Shown in pieces: positions 30,664 through 32,393 of a stretch of 32,393 bases of DNA (its first letter is position 1; each line of letters opens with the position of its first letter). The stretch is from Gemmatimonadota bacterium (GTDB lineage: Bacteria; Gemmatimonadota; Gemmatimonadetes; Gemmatimonadales; GWC2-71-9). The position numbers and the translations under genes were made by a program. The DNA is taken from NCBI GenBank assembly GCA_003221005.1, contig QHTZ01000109.1, forward strand, positions 1 through 32,393, read 5' to 3'. The notes beneath the pieces were generated by a model that had not been told where the DNA came from, did no database searches, and was given only the letters and a program-made list of their open reading frames with translations.

Positions 30664-31248
30664 TCAATGGAAGGTCAAGCCCAGCGAGAAGTCGAGGTAG
30701 TTTTGCTTCCATCCGGTGGTGTAGAACCCGCCGCCGTCGCCGTATGAGAGGTCGCCGACGCCCCCCCAACCGTAGTTCGCGACCGGCGTCAGTGACAGCT
30801 CGCCCCCGATGCGCAGGTCGTACCCGAGGCCGACCGTGAACCCCCACCCGGTCCCCGTGATCGAGGGGCTGGTGTCCACGCGATAGTCCGAGAAGCCCGC
30901 GCCGCCGGTGAGGAAGAAACCACTGGAGGCGCGCGGATATAAGAAGACCGATGCCGTGAGGTTCCCCATCGTTTCAGTCACGCCTGACGAGATGTGAGAC
31001 CAGCCGTCGGCCAGGACGCCGAGCCGCACGGACGGGTTCAGCGTGCCACCCGCCTTCAGCCAGGCGGTGTAGCCGCCGACCCGTGGGCCGCTCGTGCAGT
31101 CGTCGCACGACGTGTTGGCCGAGCCGTACCCGATGCCGAAGCCGGCCCAGAAGCCTTGGCGCCTGTGTGGGCCCTGCGCCGTGGCGCCGGCGGCGGCTAT
31201 GCACGTGAGAATGCCCAGGATCCCTAGGGGACGCATCACGACTCGCAT
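30664..31248 (-). CDS. Outer-membrane beta-barrel protein
   Basis: 194 residues from ATG 31248, with GGAG about eight bases upstream (ATG 31236 is an alternative). The signal MRVVMRPLGILGILTCIAAA continues to a likely cleavage site after GATA (residue 24). The mature part begins QGPHRRQGFWAGFGIGYGSA and consists of alternating strands rich in Gly and aromatics, ending with LDFSLGLTFH; this is typical of eight-stranded OmpX/OmpA-like barrels. A CDDC motif (Cys48, Cys51) lies in an outer loop and is often seen in this type of protein in environmental phyla. There is no OmpA peptidoglycan-binding domain. The function is unknown. It is transcribed alone, ending at the hairpin at 30605-30630. Confidence 0.85.
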   Translation of the reverse strand: MRVVMRPLGILGILTCIAAAGATAQGPHRRQGFWAGFGIGYGSANTSCDDCTSGPRVGGYTAWLKAGGTLNPSVRLGVLADGWSHISSGVTETMGNLTASVFLYPRASSGFFLTGGAGFSDYRVDTSPSITGTGWGFTVGLGYDLRIGGELSLTPVANYGWGGVGDLSYGDGGGFYTTGWKQNYLDFSLGLTFH

Positions 31249-31305
31249 GACGACTCCTTCCGCTATTCCGACGGTAGACCCGGGAGTGGGACACTTGTTT
31301 CCGCC

Positions 31306-31321
31306 GGGCGTGCGGACGCCC
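31306..31321. repeat. Small hairpin in the omp-glnK intergenic region
   Basis: GGGCGT, loop GCGG, ACGCCC form a perfect six-base-pair stem. It lies in the 235-base gap between the divergent barrel and glnK genes, where the only other signal seen is the promoter-like site at 31448. Its function is unknown. Confidence 0.4.
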
Positions 31322-31447
31322 CGGAACCCCTCACCAAGACGTCACTAAGAACTTGCGTCCGAAGCACATTTTGAACAACGCCCGGTATGGCGCAGCCTCT
31401 TCTTCGAGCATTTCTAGCCGGGGTCGTGCAAGGACTGCAGGAATGGT

Positions 31448-31475
31448 TTGACAACCCGGCGCGGAGCGGTAGCTT
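31448..31475 (+). promoter_or_regulatory. Promoter of glnK-amt, probably leaderless
   Basis: A consensus -35 TTGACA (31448-31453) is followed after 16 bases by TAGCTT (31470-31475), which ends 8 bases before the glnK ATG. No Shine-Dalgarno sequence precedes that ATG. A sigma-54 -24/-12 site, common at nitrogen genes, was looked for and not found. Confidence 0.55.
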
Positions 31476-31483
31476 CCCCCGCC

Positions 31484-31896
<413 letters not shown>

Positions 31897-31900
<4 letters not shown>

Positions 31901-32393
31901 GCCTGCCTGTGCTGCCTGACACGACCGTCATCTCGAGCGGGGATACCGCTTGGGTGCTCGCGTCTTCTGCCCTGGTGATGGTGATGACGGTGGGGCTGGC
32001 GTTTTTCTACGGCGGCCTCGTGCGCCCCAAGAACGCGCTCAACACGATGATGATGAGCGTGGTGGCACTCGGGGTGATCAGCGTGCAATGGGTGCTGTTC
32101 GGATACTCGATCGCCTTCGGCCACGGCACCCCGATCTGGGGCGGCCTGTCGTGGCTCTGGTTCCGGGGCGTGGGCGTCGATCCCGACCCGGCCTACGCCG
32201 CGACGATCCCGCTCCAGGCGCACTCCATGTTCCAGCTGATGTTCGCGATCATCACGCCCGCGCTGATCTCCGGGGCGATTGTCGAGCGGATGCGCTTCCG
32301 CGCCTACGTGGTGTTCCTGGTCCTCTGGTCCACGTTCGTGTACGACCCGCTCGCACACTGGGTTTGGGGAGCGGGGGGCTGGCTGCAGAAAAA
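31897..32393 (+). CDS. amt: Ammonium transporter Amt, 5' part
   Basis: The gene starts at ATG 31897, overlapping the glnK stop (ATGA) with GGGAGGGG just upstream, and runs off the right edge after about 165 codons. The visible part holds the first four or so helices of the Amt/MEP/Rh channel: GLAFFYGGLVRPKNALNTMMMS (about 33-54), then VISVQWVLFGYSIAFGHG, MFQLMFAIITPALISGAIVERMRF and YDPLAHWVWGAGGWL, the conserved aspartate region. There is no cleaved signal peptide in view. It conducts ammonium into the cell and is expected to be gated by the adjacent P-II protein. The pore histidines lie beyond the window. Confidence 0.95.

Noticed and set aside
31249..31483. Sigma-54 promoter before glnK
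   Set aside because: No TGGC-N8-TGC pattern with correct spacing was found; a TTGACA/TAGCTT pair fits better.

Overview
The window is GC-rich, gene-dense bacterial chromosome from a diderm: it encodes two predicted outer-membrane beta-barrels, a lipoprotein, and Sec and Tat exported proteins. No rRNA or tRNA fixes the taxonomy. The DUF1800/DUF1501 pair, the many 1-4 base gene overlaps, and start codons that sit a few bases after a TANNNT hexamer fit Gemmatimonadota or a related soil phylum. That placement is an inference.

Layout. 1-2126 (+): end of a GNAT acetyltransferase, a KamA-type lysine 2,3-aminomutase and a membrane protein, all overlapping. 2173-4322 (+): zinc alcohol dehydrogenase overlapping a geranylgeranyl-reductase-like flavoprotein. 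4332-8757 (-): an EF-G-like GTPase, a DUF805/SRPBCC membrane protein and a beta-propeller lipoprotein, coupled by TGATG and ATGA overlaps. 8925-11235 (-): MFS exporter and HtrA-like protease. 11326-13756: DinB protein (+) facing an ABC exporter (-). 13798-16708 (+): DUF1800 plus Tat-exported DUF1501. 16837-18399: small membrane protein (-), GNAT (+), and an IS200-like/REP-associated transposase (RAYT) between two copies of a 104-105 bp multi-hairpin palindrome. 18453-24061: SDR (-), small conserved protein plus aconitase (+), SulP transporter (-). 24161-26603: DoxX and MarR divergent around a possible MhqR-like operator, then an arsenosugar locus (carboxymuconolactone-decarboxylase-like protein and a disrupted arsS). 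26564-30582 (-): TPR/TIM-barrel glycosidase-like protein and a TPR/YaiO-type barrel. 30664-31248 (-): outer-membrane barrel. 31484-32393 (+): P-II regulator glnK and the start of amt.

How parts work together. glnK-amt is an ammonium uptake and regulation unit. MarR-DoxX looks like an electrophile or quinone stress pair. The glycosidase and YaiO genes probably form a cell-surface polysaccharide unit. KamA keeps the lysine-recognising aspartates, so its operon probably makes and modifies beta-lysine.

The most unusual layer is repetitive DNA. The RAYT/BIME-like element is one part. In addition, several short-period (8-10 bp) repeat arrays and GTAGGGGC-type palindromes lie at gene borders, and three of them lie inside coding sequence (the DUF1800 leader, the DUF1501 leader and aconitase). 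No intergenic stretch exceeds about 240 bases, and no tRNA, rRNA, CRISPR array or replication origin was seen.
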